From: CAIWHR01 sp963708855
Lineage (GTDB): Bacteria; Pseudomonadota; Gammaproteobacteria; Burkholderiales; Casimicrobiaceae
Assembly: GCA_963708855.1 (NCBI GenBank)
Contig: CAVPUM010000006.1
Location: 147,292-211,291, forward strand
Direction of reading: 5' to 3'
Length of the DNA: 64,000 nucleotides
Each line of letters begins with the position of its first letter. Position 1 is the stretch's first letter. Positions 35,042 through 44,975 of this stretch are shown here, in pieces. The translations under genes and the position numbers were made by a program. Below the pieces are notes generated by a model. The model did no database searches. It had not been told where the DNA came from and saw only the letters and a program-made list of their open reading frames with translations.

Positions 35042-35631
35042 CCTTCGTCTCCCAGCAGCGTGTTGTCGATGGCGTCACAAAGGCAATGGATCATGAGCAG
35101 GTGCACCTCCTGGATGCGCGCCGTGCGGTCGTGCGGCACGCACAGGTGCACGTCGCCTCCCGTCAGCAAGGCGCCGATCTCGCCGCCGCCCTTGCCGGTG
35201 AGCGCGACGACGCGCATCTCGCGCTCGTGCGCCGCCCTGATCGCCGCGATGACGTTGACCGAGTTCCCGGACGTCGATATCGCGAGCAGCGCGTCGCCCG
35301 CGGCGCCGAGGGCCCGTACCTGCTTCGCGTACACCTGCTCGAACGAGTAGTCGTTCGCCACGGCGGTGAGGATCGACGTGTCGGTGGCAAGCGAAAGCGC
35401 GGGCAGTTCCGGGCGCTCCCGCTCGAATCGGCCGATCATTTCGGCGGCGAAGTGCTGCGCGTCGGCCGCCGATCCGCCGTTGCCGCAGGCAAGGATCTTG
35501 CCGTCCCCGAGCAGGCAGGTCGCGAGCAGATCCGCGGCGCGGGCGATTGCCGGGGCAAGCGCATCGGCCGCGGCGAGCTTCAGTTGCGCGCTGTCGGCGA
35601 AATGGGCGCGAATGCGCGGGACATGGTCCAT
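35038..35631 (-). CDS. gmhA: GmhA/DiaA-type SIS protein, phosphoheptose isomerase
   Basis: 197 residues from ATG 35631 (MDHVPRIRAHFADSAQL); a longer frame to 35712 exists but family members start here. SIS fold: KILACGNGGSAADAQHFAAE, LATDTSILTAVANDYSFEQV, LAISTSGNSVNVIAAI, metal/catalytic end VPHDRTARIQEVHLLMIHCL. Isomerises sedoheptulose-7-phosphate for ADP-heptose, or acts like DiaA in replication start; its place in the yra block suits DiaA, whereas rfaE2 two genes on suits GmhA. Confidence 0.9.
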   Translation of the reverse strand: MDHVPRIRAHFADSAQLKLAAADALAPAIARAADLLATCLLGDGKILACGNGGSAADAQHFAAEMIGRFERERPELPALSLATDTSILTAVANDYSFEQVYAKQVRALGAAGDALLAISTSGNSVNVIAAIRAAHEREMRVVALTGKGGGEIGALLTGGDVHLCVPHDRTARIQEVHLLMIHCLCDAIDNTLLGDEG

Positions 35632-35654
35632 GGTCGTCAATCGATGCTTGTTCG

Positions 35655-35664
35655 ATTGTAGCAA
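35655..35664 (-). promoter_or_regulatory. Extended -10 element upstream of gmhA
   Basis: On the minus strand TTGCTACAAT gives TGn-TACAAT (hexamer 35660-35655) about 24 bases before the gmhA ATG. No good -35 at 17 bases, as is usual for extended -10 promoters. Together with the 168-base gap this suggests gmhA-dolP-rfaE2 can be transcribed separately from yraN. Confidence 0.45.
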
Positions 35665-35743
35665 GTTCGGTCCTGCCGGCCCCTGCGCGCCTTCCGCCCG
35701 CGAGGCGCTCATTCGCGCCCCGAGCCGGGCCGGCGCCGCTCAC

Positions 35744-35803
35744 TGGAGTACCTTCGCGCTTCGCGCTCCGGTATTCGCGCTCGGGGCGGCCCGTCGCGCT
35801 CAA
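35744..35803 (-). repeat. 60-base stop/start repeat, copy D (yraN/gmhA)
   Basis: Minus-strand unit starting TTGAGCGCGACGGGCCGCCC; its bases 2-4 are the yraN stop. It ends GAAGGTACTCCA followed by GTG at 35743. Encodes (M/L)SATGRPEREYRSAKREGTP if read. Unlike the other copies the GTG opens a frame that does not match gmhA, and 110 further bases separate it from the gmhA start. Differs from copy B at only a few positions. Confidence 0.85.
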
Positions 35804-36156
35804 GCGGTCATCATGTCCCGCAACCATTCGATGCGATCCGCGGCGATCCCATCGAACAGCACCGCATCGAACCGGCATGGCGGGGTGCGTCGCAGGCGCC
35901 CGAGGTAGAACAGCGCGGCGGCGGCGATCCGCGCGCGCTTGGCCGCGGTTATGCTTGCCGCGGCGCCGCCGAAGTCGCGCCGCGTGCGCAGACGCACCTC
36001 GATGAAGACGAGCGTCTCGCCGTCGCGCGCAATGAGATCGATCTCGCCGCGGCGGCACCGGAAATTGCGCTCGACGATCGCGAGGCCGCGGGCGAGCAGA
36101 AAGTCGGCGGCCAATGCCTCGGCGCGAGCTCCGGCCTCGCTGCGCGCGGCTGCCAT
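35800..36156 (-). CDS. YraN (UPF0102), endonuclease-like protein
   Basis: 118 residues. The UPF0102 family has a Holliday-junction-resolvase/endonuclease-like fold; the active-site pattern GEIDLIARDGETLVFIEVRLR is present, together with RNFRCRRGE. Function not firmly known. Its stop is provided by repeat copy D. Starts 1 base after the lpoA stop, so co-transcribed. Confidence 0.92.
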   Translation of the reverse strand: MAAARSEAGARAEALAADFLLARGLAIVERNFRCRRGEIDLIARDGETLVFIEVRLRTRRDFGGAAASITAAKRARIAAAALFYLGRLRRTPPCRFDAVLFDGIAADRIEWLRDMMTA

Positions 36157-36157
36157 A

Positions 36158-37327
36158 TCAGGGATTGGCCGCGTTTGGGGGCGTCGCGCGAACGGGGCCT
36201 GGGGCGCGGGCAGGCACGATGCGACCGGCGCGGAACTGCATCAGCCGTCCCTCGCGGACGAACTGGCGCGTCGCGTCGAGGGAAAGGTGGCCGGTCGCGC
36301 CGTCGAACTCGAGCTTGGCCGGCGGTCCGTCCGCGAATGCCTGGGCGACGTGAAAGGCATCCACGCCGAGGGCATGGAGCCGCTCGAGCGTCGTGTTGGG
36401 GTAATCCGGCCGCTTCAGCTCCGCGAACGCGACTGCGTCGGCATCGACGAGCCAGGGCACGTCGACGAAGCGCACCTCGTCGAGGTCGCGCAGCGCTTCC
36501 GGCGGCTGGCGCTCGTTGACCTGGCTGCTGGTGTAGCTGGGAATCGTGCCGACATATGGCTTGGCCAGCGCGGCATCCGTGGCGTCGACAGCAAGGAGGG
36601 CGGCGTCGACCGGGGTCTTGCCGAGCTCGCGTCGCAGCAGCCGGAGGACCTCCGGCGTCGGGTCGAACCGGAACATCACCGGAGCGCCGCCACCGGCGAG
36701 AATCCATTCCGCGTTGAACGCGCTCGCGAAGCGCTGCTGCATTGGCGCGTCGCTGGCGATCACAGCGACCGTCGCCGCGCCGTCCTCGCGGGCGCGGCGG
36801 GCAAGCTGCCGCGCCTCGCCGTCGATGGTCAGCGTCAGGGCGTAGACGTTCTCCGGGAGCCCTGCGCCCTCGTCGAGCTGATTCAGTGCGATGGTCGGCG
36901 GGAGCTCGAGGCCGGCCGCCGCGAGGACTCTCATGTCGTCGCGGACCAGCGGCCCGACGATGACCCTGGCGCCCGAGGCCTTCGCCTTCGTGAATGCGGC
37001 GACGACGTCGTCGTCACCGTGCCCGATCACCATCGGCTTTGCCTTGACGGCTTCGGCGGCGGCGAGGAATCCAGCCTGCACCGCCCCGGCGGCGCGGCCG
37101 AACACCGTCGACGTCAGCGGCAGCACGAGCACGACAGGCGCGGATTCGGCGGGCGCCTCGATGGCGGGAACCGCCATGGCGCTCGCCTCCGGCGCCGCCT
37201 CGCTTGCCGCCGGCAACTGCGCGGCGGACAATGCCGGCAGCCCGCACGTCAATGCAAGCGCGATCGCGGCACTCCGCCAGCAGGCGCGGCACCGCGCAGT
37301 GCGGACTTTTCGGCGAGGGGCGGTCAT
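36158..37327 (-). CDS. LpoA-like (LppC family) penicillin-binding-protein activator, short form
   Basis: 389 residues. A signal peptide (SAAIALALTCGLPALSAAQ) precedes a periplasmic-binding-protein-like fold: VVLVLPLTSTVFGRAAGAVQ, GARVIVGPLVRDDM, YTSSQVNERQPPEALRDLDE and GVDAFHVAQAFADGP. E. coli LpoA is a longer outer-membrane lipoprotein with an N-terminal TPR-like half that activates PBP1a; here only the LppC half is present. The cysteine in ALTCG does not form a good lipobox, so it may be soluble periplasmic. Divergent from rsmI with a 21-base gap. Confidence 0.82.
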   Translation of the reverse strand: MTAPRRKVRTARCRACWRSAAIALALTCGLPALSAAQLPAASEAAPEASAMAVPAIEAPAESAPVVLVLPLTSTVFGRAAGAVQAGFLAAAEAVKAKPMVIGHGDDDVVAAFTKAKASGARVIVGPLVRDDMRVLAAAGLELPPTIALNQLDEGAGLPENVYALTLTIDGEARQLARRAREDGAATVAVIASDAPMQQRFASAFNAEWILAGGGAPVMFRFDPTPEVLRLLRRELGKTPVDAALLAVDATDAALAKPYVGTIPSYTSSQVNERQPPEALRDLDEVRFVDVPWLVDADAVAFAELKRPDYPNTTLERLHALGVDAFHVAQAFADGPPAKLEFDGATGHLSLDATRQFVREGRLMQFRAGRIVPARAPGPVRATPPNAANP

Positions 37328-37348
37328 GAGAGCGGGGTCGGATTTCGC

Positions 37349-38260
37349 ATGGATGAAAGCGCAGATGCGGAAGGCGGCGACGACGCGAAACCCATGCGCT
37401 TTCGTGTTGCGCCGGGGGCATTATATGTGGTTGCCACGCCGCTCGGAAACCTGCGTGACCTGACACTGCGTGCGCACGATGTGCTCGACGGCGTCGACAT
37501 CATCGCGGCGGAAGATACGCGCGTGAGCGGCGTGCTGTTGCGGCATTACGGGATCGCGACCCGTCCGCTGTCCTTGCACGAGCACAACGAATCGGCGCGC
37601 GCGGCGCAGATCGTCGCCGAGCTTGGCGCGGGCCGCAGCGTCGCGCTGGTCAGCGATGCCGGCACACCGGCGGTCAGCGATCCAGGCGCGCGGCTGGTGC
37701 GGGCGGTCCGCGACGCGGGATTTCCGGTCGTGCCGATTCCCGGCGCGAACGCGGCCATCGCCGCCATCTCGGCAGCGGGCCTCGTGGCCGGGCAATTCCT
37801 GTTCCTGGGTTTTCTGCCGAAGCCGGCAAAGGCGCGGCGTGAACTGCTCGCGGCCGTCGCGCGCTTGCCGGTTGCGCTCGTGGTCTACGAGGCGCCGCAT
37901 CGGGTACGGGACACAGTTGCGCACCTCGGCGCCGCGCTCGGCAGCGAGCGAACGCTCGTCGTCGCGCGGGAGATCACGAAGAAGTTCGAGTCCATCACGC
38001 GGACGACGCTCGCAGAGGCGCCGGCCTGGTTCGCCGCCGATCCGAATCACGAGCGCGGCGAGTTCGTGCTGCTCGTCGACGCCCCGCCGGAGTCGGCAGC
38101 CGTCGCCGGAGAACCCGCGCTCGACCTGCGCCGGCTGCTGGCGGCGCTCGTTGCCGAGCTGCCGCCCGCGCGCGCCGCGCGCGTCGCCGCGGCGGCGACG
38201 GGATTGCCGCGCGAAGCGATCTACGCGCAGGCGCTGGCATTGAAATCCGAGCGGCGCTGA
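37349..38260 (+). CDS. rsmI: RsmI, 16S rRNA (cytidine-2'-O)-methyltransferase
   Basis: 303 residues from ATG 37349; an inner ATG at 37394 would give 288, closer to the usual size. Methylates C1402 of 16S rRNA. Motifs of the tetrapyrrole-methylase-like fold: LYVVATPLGNLRDLTLRA, IIAAEDTRVSGVLLRHYGI, SDAGTPAVSDPGARLV, and YEAPHRVRDTVAHL. Divergent from lpoA, the normal arrangement. Followed 27 bases later by ureD. Confidence 0.95.
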   Translation: MDESADAEGGDDAKPMRFRVAPGALYVVATPLGNLRDLTLRAHDVLDGVDIIAAEDTRVSGVLLRHYGIATRPLSLHEHNESARAAQIVAELGAGRSVALVSDAGTPAVSDPGARLVRAVRDAGFPVVPIPGANAAIAAISAAGLVAGQFLFLGFLPKPAKARRELLAAVARLPVALVVYEAPHRVRDTVAHLGAALGSERTLVVAREITKKFESITRTTLAEAPAWFAADPNHERGEFVLLVDAPPESAAVAGEPALDLRRLLAALVAELPPARAARVAAAATGLPREAIYAQALALKSERR

Positions 38261-38287
38261 CCCTCGTCCTTGCGCTACACTCGAGCG

Positions 38288-39154
38288 ATGACTGTCACCG
38301 CGCTCGTCGAAGACTGCGCTCCGGCGCGCGTGGCGCCGGCCGGTTGGGAGGCGCGTCTCGAGCTGCGATTCGGGCGCGCGGCGTCGCGCACGGTGTTGAC
38401 CTCGCGTCGACACGTCGGCCCGCTGCGCGTGCAGAAGGCGCTCTATCCCGAAGGTCCCGCGGTCTGCCAGGTCGTCGTCGTGCATCCCCCCGGCGGGATC
38501 GTCGCGGGCGATTCGCTGCGCATCGAGGCGGACGCCGGTCCGCGCGCGCACGCGCAGCTGACGACGCCGGGCGCGGCGAAATGGTATCGGTCCGCGGGCC
38601 CCATCGCGCGCTCCGATACCGTGCTGCATGTGGCGGCCGGCGCGCTCGTCGAATGGCTCCCGCAGGAAACGATGCTGTTCGACGGCGCGCGCGCGGCGAT
38701 CCGTTTCACCGTCGAACTCGCCGGCGATGCGCGGTTCATCGGCTGGGACGTGACGCAGCTCGGGCGCACCGCGTCGGGCGAGCGCTTCGCGACGGGACGT
38801 CTGCACCAGACGGCCGAGCTTCTGCGCGACGACACGATGCTCTGGTGCGAGCGGGCGGTCCTCGACGGCGGTTCCCGCGCGCTCCAAGCTGGTGCAATCC
38901 TCGGCGGCGCGCCCGTGTTTGGCACAATGATCGCGGCAGGCGCCGATGTCGATGGCGGTGTTCTCGCGGCGTGCCGCGCCGTTTTCCCGGCGTCCGGAGC
39001 GGGCGCCGTTACGCGTCTGCCACACGTGCTCGTCGCGCGCTATCGTGGCGGATGCGCGCAGGCGGCGCGCACGTATTTTGCTTCGCTGTGGCGGGTGCTT
39101 CGTCCGGTGCTCGCGGACCGCGATGCGGTGCCGCCCCGGATCTGGAACACCTGA
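38288..39154 (+). CDS. ureD: UreD (UreH) urease accessory protein
   Basis: 288 residues from ATG 38288; the frame opens at 38270. UreD binds apo-urease with UreF and UreG for nickel insertion. Family features: ALYPEGPAVCQVVVVHPPGG, IVAGDSLRIEADAG, TTPGAAKWYRSAG, WLPQETMLFDGARA and GWDVTQLGRTASGERF. First of the ureDABCEFG run. No separate promoter is obvious in the short gap behind rsmI. Confidence 0.95.
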   Translation: MTVTALVEDCAPARVAPAGWEARLELRFGRAASRTVLTSRRHVGPLRVQKALYPEGPAVCQVVVVHPPGGIVAGDSLRIEADAGPRAHAQLTTPGAAKWYRSAGPIARSDTVLHVAAGALVEWLPQETMLFDGARAAIRFTVELAGDARFIGWDVTQLGRTASGERFATGRLHQTAELLRDDTMLWCERAVLDGGSRALQAGAILGGAPVFGTMIAAGADVDGGVLAACRAVFPASGAGAVTRLPHVLVARYRGGCAQAARTYFASLWRVLRPVLADRDAVPPRIWNT

Positions 39155-39173
39155 CCCCTTCCGACGATATCCC

Positions 39174-39476
39174 ATGGAACTCACGCCGAGAGAAAGGGAC
39201 AAGCTGCTGCTCTTCACCGCCGCACTGGTGGCGGAGCGGCGTCTAGCGCGCGGCGTGAAACTCAATTACCCCGAGGCCGTTGCGTACATCTCCGCCGCGA
39301 TCATGGAAGGGGCGCGCGACGGCCGGACGGTTGCCGACCTGATGAGCCACGGCGCGACGCTGCTCCATCGCGGGCAGGTGATGGACGGCGTGGCGGAGTT
39401 GATTCCCGAAATCCAGGTCGAGGCGACGTTTCCCGACGGCACCAAACTCGTCACCGTCCATCACCCGATCCCATGA
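39174..39476 (+). CDS. ureA: Urease gamma subunit
   Basis: 100 residues, standard length. MELTPRERDKLLLFTAALVA, GVKLNYPEAVAYISAAIMEG and MSHGATLLHRGQVMDGVAE are the gamma-subunit signature; ends VTVHHPIP. Structural subunit of cytoplasmic nickel urease. Its stop overlaps the ureB ATG by 4 bases. Confidence 0.97.
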   Translation: MELTPRERDKLLLFTAALVAERRLARGVKLNYPEAVAYISAAIMEGARDGRTVADLMSHGATLLHRGQVMDGVAELIPEIQVEATFPDGTKLVTVHHPIP

Positions 39477-39846
39477 TCCCCGGCGAACTGATGGCGATGG
39501 ACGGCGAGCTCGAGCTGAATGCGGGCCGGAGCACGGTCACGCTGGCCGTGGCCAATACCGGCGATCGCCCGATCCAGGTCGGCTCGCACTATCATTTCGC
39601 CGAGACCAACGCCGCGCTCGCGTTCGACCGCACCGCGGCGCACGGCTTCCGGCTCAACATCGCCGCGGGGACGGCGGTGCGCTTCGAGCCGGGGCAGAGG
39701 CGCACGGTCGAGCTGGTGGCCCTTGCGGGCGCGCGCGTGGTCTATGGCTTCACGGGTGCCGTGATGGGGCCGCTCGACGTCGCGGCGCGGCGCGCGCCGC
39801 CGAGGAAGAAACCGGCGGCCGGCAAGGCAAAGGCGAGGGGTGGGCG

Positions 39847-39850
<4 letters not shown>
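39473..39850 (+). CDS. ureB: Urease beta subunit
   Basis: 125 residues. MIPGELMAMDGELELNAGR, PIQVGSHYHFAETNAALAFD, GFRLNIAAGTAVRFEPGQ and YGFTGAVMGPLD identify the beta subunit. The tail is extended and basic (APPRKKPAAGKAKARGGR), longer than in the shortest homologues. Overlaps both neighbours by 4 bases. Confidence 0.97.
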
Positions 39851-41544
<1,694 letters not shown>

Positions 41545-41549
41545 CTCCG

Positions 41550-42050
41550 ATGCTGGTCGTGCAACGCAAGCTCGACGCCCCGGCATCGCACGACTCTCTG
41601 CTCGTGCTCCCGTTCGAGCTGCGGCAGAAGAGCCGGTTGCGCACGACCGTCGCGAGCGGCGAGGAGATCGGCCTCTTTCTCGCACGCGGAACTGTGCTGC
41701 GCGACGGCGAGTGCCTGCTGGCCGACGACGGGCGCATCGTGCGCGTCTCGGCGGCGGAAGAGGATCTGATCGAGGTCCGCTGCGCGGGCTCCGAGGCGCT
41801 CGCCCGCGCCGCCTACCATCTGGGCAACCGGCACACGCCGGTGCAGGTGGGTGCCGGCTGGCTGCGCCTCGCGGCGGACGACGTCCTTGCCGGCATGCTG
41901 CGCGGGCTCGGTGCCACGGTGACGCCGATCCGCGCAGCGTTCGAGCCCGAGGCCGGAGCGTACGCGGCGGGCCACCACGCGCATTCGGGCGAGGCGAAGC
42001 ATGCGGGCATCATCCACGATTTCGCCGGTCGCGTTGACCGTGTGGGCTGA
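41550..42050 (+). CDS. ureE: UreE urease nickel metallochaperone
   Basis: 166 residues. Delivers nickel to the urease complex. LRTTVASGEEIGLFLARGTV and AYHLGNRHTPVQVGAGWLRL (peptide- and nickel-binding domain, with the conserved GNRH) are present; the C-terminus has a short histidine cluster GHHAHSGEAKHAG rather than a long His tail. Starts 5 bases after ureC. Confidence 0.95.
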   Translation: MLVVQRKLDAPASHDSLLVLPFELRQKSRLRTTVASGEEIGLFLARGTVLRDGECLLADDGRIVRVSAAEEDLIEVRCAGSEALARAAYHLGNRHTPVQVGAGWLRLAADDVLAGMLRGLGATVTPIRAAFEPEAGAYAAGHHAHSGEAKHAGIIHDFAGRVDRVG

Positions 42051-42774
42051 TCGCGGCGTGCCGAACGGCGCCTCCTTGCCGGACGCGGGCGGACTGGCGC
42101 TGCTGCCGCTGGTGCGCCTGCTGCAACTCGCGAGCCCCGCCCTCCCGATCGGCGCGTACAGCTACTCGCAGGCGCTCGAGCGCGTGGTCGAGGACGGCAC
42201 CGTGCATGATGCCGCGACCGCGCGGGAATGGATCGGCGACGTGCTCGAGTGGGTCGTTGCGCCGGGTGAAGCCGCGGTCGCGTGGCGGCTGCTTGCCGCC
42301 GCGCAGCGCGCCGACTGGGCGCTCCTCGCGACGTGGAATGGCTGGTTTCGCGCATCGCGCGAAACCGCGGAGTTGCGTGCCGAGACCGAGCAGACGGGTG
42401 GCTCGCTCGCGAAGCTCGCCGCCGACCTCGATCTCCTGGACGAGCCTGCGCGCCATGCGCTACCCGCGCTCGCGCCGGTCACGTTGCCGGCGGCATACGC
42501 GCTGGCGGCGCGCGGCTTCGCGGTGCCCATCGACGCCGCGCTGGCGGCGTACGTCTGGTCGTGGCTCGAGAATCAGGTGCTCGCCGCGGTCAAGCTGGTG
42601 CCGCTCGGCCAGGTCGCGGGTCAGCGGCTGCTCACCGGACTGGGCGCCGGAGTTCCGAAAGTCGCCACTACCGCCATGACGCTATCCGACGACCAGCTGT
42701 CGACATTCGCGCCCGGACTGGCGCTGGCCAGCGCACGGCACGAAACGCAGTACACGCGGCTCTTTCGTTCGTAG
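42001..42774 (+). CDS. ureF: UreF urease accessory protein
   Basis: 257 residues if the only ATG (42001) is used; GAGG lies 6 bases before it, but this overlaps ureE by 50 bases. Downstream GTG codons at 42040 and 42058 are alternatives nearer to the family start, since homologues begin shortly before LLQLASPALPIGAYSYSQAL. Other family parts: ARASRETAELR-type RASRETAELRAE, MGRSL-like GGSLAKLAADL, and the end SDDQLSTFAPGLALASARHE. UreF gates the UreG GTPase during nickel insertion. Confidence 0.92.
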   Translation: MRASSTISPVALTVWADRGVPNGASLPDAGGLALLPLVRLLQLASPALPIGAYSYSQALERVVEDGTVHDAATAREWIGDVLEWVVAPGEAAVAWRLLAAAQRADWALLATWNGWFRASRETAELRAETEQTGGSLAKLAADLDLLDEPARHALPALAPVTLPAAYALAARGFAVPIDAALAAYVWSWLENQVLAAVKLVPLGQVAGQRLLTGLGAGVPKVATTAMTLSDDQLSTFAPGLALASARHETQYTRLFRS

Positions 42775-42797
42775 CCTTGGCCGACGGAGATCAGGAC

Positions 42798-43430
42798 GTG
42801 ACCGTATTGCAACCCCTGCGCGTCGGCATCGGCGGGCCGGTCGGTTCCGGCAAGACGGCGCTGACACTCGCGTTGTGCCGCGCGCTGCGCGACCGGTACC
42901 AGCTCGCCGTCGTCACCAACGACATCTACACCGAGGAGGACGCGCAGTTCCTCGTCCGCAACGACGCGCTCGCGCCGGAACGCATCATCGGCGTCGAGAC
43001 GGGCGGCTGTCCACACACCGCGATTCGCGAGGACGCGTCGATCAACCTCGAGGCCGTGGACCGGCTGGCGCAGCGCTTCGGCAACCTGGACATCGTCTTC
43101 GTCGAGAGCGGCGGCGACAACCTCGCAGCGACCTTTTCGCCGGAGCTCTCGGATCTGACGATCTACGTGATCGACGTTGCCGCCGGCGACAAGATTCCGC
43201 GCAAGGGGGGGCCGGGAATCACGCGCTCGGACCTCCTCGTCATCAACAAGATCGATCTGGCGCCCATGGTCGGAGCCTCGCTCGAGGTCATGGATCGCGA
43301 CGCCCGGAAGATGCGCGGCGAGCGGCCGTTCGTTTTCACCAACCTCAAGACCGGACAGGGGCTGGATGTCGTCCTGCGCTTCGTCGTCGAGCATGGAATG
43401 GTGGGCGCAGCGGCGAGCGCGCCGCGCTGA
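42798..43430 (+). CDS. ureG: UreG urease maturation GTPase
   Basis: 210 residues from GTG 42798, with GGAG 8 bases upstream. P-loop GGPVGSGKTAL, VVTNDIYTEEDAQFLVRN, nickel-binding ETGGCPHTAIREDAS (the CPH motif), FVESGGDNLAATFSPELSD and VINKIDLAPMVGASLEVMDR. Powers nickel transfer to urease by GTP hydrolysis. Last urease gene; a 252-base control region follows before urtA. Confidence 0.97.
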   Translation: MTVLQPLRVGIGGPVGSGKTALTLALCRALRDRYQLAVVTNDIYTEEDAQFLVRNDALAPERIIGVETGGCPHTAIREDASINLEAVDRLAQRFGNLDIVFVESGGDNLAATFSPELSDLTIYVIDVAAGDKIPRKGGPGITRSDLLVINKIDLAPMVGASLEVMDRDARKMRGERPFVFTNLKTGQGLDVVLRFVVEHGMVGAAASAPR

Positions 43431-43483
43431 AATCCCGCCGCGCTCGGGGGCACGATCCAATTCGGTGCGGTGGAGTGTGCGCT

Positions 43484-43498
43484 GCACTATTTTGGGCC
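43484..43498 (+). promoter_or_regulatory. Candidate NtrC-type binding site upstream of urtA
   Basis: GCACTATTTTGGGCC compares with the enterobacterial NtrC consensus GCACYAAAATGGTGC: one half-site is perfect, the other partial. It lies ~90 bases before the -24 element of the sigma-54 promoter at 43587, a usual activator distance. A second pair of GCAC/GGTGC half-sites with longer spacing is at about 43450-43468. Confidence 0.5.
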
Positions 43499-43586
43499 AT
43501 TCGCTTGGCGAACGATCGGCTAGTGTGGAGGATCCGCTCGAACATTATCCATTTAAAACAATGTGATGCCTGAATGTCTCCGGGCA

Positions 43587-43601
43587 TGGCATGGATCGTG
43601 C
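43587..43601 (+). promoter_or_regulatory. Candidate sigma-54 (-24/-12) promoter of the urt operon
   Basis: TGGCATGGATCGTGC: GG at 43588-43589 and GC at 43600-43601 separated by exactly 10 bases, matching TGGCACG-N4-TTGC at most positions. Predicted transcript start near 43613, giving a ~70-base leader before urtA. Fits nitrogen-limitation control of urea uptake. Confidence 0.65.
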
Positions 43602-43682
43602 GATGCAGCAATCAGGGGCCGCCGCACAGAGCCCCCGGGCATCAAGTGCTGTCATCGTCAATCCATCGATACGGGGAAATCC

Positions 43683-44953
43683 ATGCAACGCAGAACGTTA
43701 TTGAAGCGACTGGCACTATCCGCCGCGCTCGCCGTCACCGGCGTCACGGTGAGCGCGCACGCGCTCGCCGCCGAGGCACCATCAAGGTCGGCGTCCTCCA
43801 CTCGCTGTCCGGCACGATGGCCATCAGCGAGACCGTGCTGAAGGACGTGACGCTGATGGCGATCGACGAGATCAACGCCAAGGGCGGCGTGCTCGGCAAG
43901 AAGCTCGAGCCCGTCGTCGTCGATCCGGCGTCGAACTGGCCGCTGTTCGCCGAAAAGGCGCGGCAGCTGATCGCGCAGGACAAGGTCGCCGTGGTGTTCG
44001 GCTGCTGGACGTCCGTGTCGCGCAAGTCGGTGCTGCCGGTGTTCGAGGAGCTCAACGGACTCCTCTTCTATCCCGTGCAGTACGAAGGGGAGGAGCTGTC
44101 GAAGAACGTCTTCTACACCGGCGCTGCGCCGAACCAGCAGGCGATTCCCGCCGTCGAGTACCTGATGAGCAAGGAAGGCGGCGGCGCCAAGCGCTGGGTG
44201 CTGCTCGGCACCGACTACGTCTATCCGCGCACGACGAACAAGATCCTGCGCGCATTCCTGAAGTCGAAGGGCGTGGCCGACAAGGACATCGACGAGAAGT
44301 ACACGCCGTTCGGCCACAGCGACTACCAGACGATCGTCGCGGACGTCAAGAAGTTCGCGGCCGGCGGCAAGACCGCGGTGATCTCGACGATCAACGGCGA
44401 CTCCAACGTGCCGTTCTACAAGGAGCTCGGCAACCAGGGACTCAAGGCCACCGACGTGCCGGTCGTCGCGTTCTCGGTCGGCGAGGAAGAGCTGCGCGGT
44501 GTCGACACCAAGCCGCTGGTCGGGCACCTCGCTGCGTGGAACTACTTCATGTCGCTCAAGAACCCCGCCAACGACGCGTTCAAGAAGCAGTGGGCCGCGT
44601 ACGCGAAGGCCAAGAAGCTGCCGGGCGCCGACAAACCGCTGACCAACGATCCGATGGAAGCGGCCTATGTCGGGATTCACATGTGGAAGCAGGCGGTAGA
44701 GAAGGCGAAGACCACCGACACCGACAAGGTCGTGGCGGCGATGGCGGGGCAGACTTTCAAGGCGCCTGACGGCTTCACGATCAAGATGGACGAAAAGAAT
44801 CACCATCTGTGGAAGCCGGTGTTCATCGGCGAGATCCAGGCGAACGGCCAGTTCAACGTCGTCTGGAAGACGCCCGGCCCGATTCGTGCGCAGCCGTGGA
44901 GCCAGTACATCGAAGGCAACGAGAAGAAGAAGGACGGGCCGGCAAACATGTAG
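43683..44953 (+). CDS. urtA: UrtA urea ABC transporter substrate-binding protein, with apparent one-base frameshift
   Basis: The signal peptide MQRRTLLKRLALSAALAVTG ... AHALAAE starts at ATG 43683 in one frame; the mature protein TIKVGVLHSLSGTMAISET runs in another frame from 43778 to 44953. Between GAG (43773-43775) and ACC (43778) two bases remain, so one base is missing. Mature signatures VVDPASNWPLFAEKARQLIA, VFGCWTSVSRKSVLPVFEEL and LLFYPVQYEGEE clearly identify UrtA. Without frame repair the protein cannot be exported. Could be a real mutation, strain variation or an assembly error. The mature frame is otherwise intact. Confidence 0.9.
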
Positions 44954-44975
44954 CAGCGGCATTGTTGGCAAACGG

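Noticed and set aside
43506..43521. GG-N10-GC (TTGGCGAACGATCGGC) as the sigma-54 promoter of urtA
   Set aside because: Spacing is right but the -12 box (TCGGC) is poor; the element at 43587 matches far better.
43770..43782. Programmed frameshift in urtA
   Set aside because: No slippery heptamer, no stop in the zero frame immediately after, and no conserved stimulatory structure seen; an indel or sequence error is simpler.
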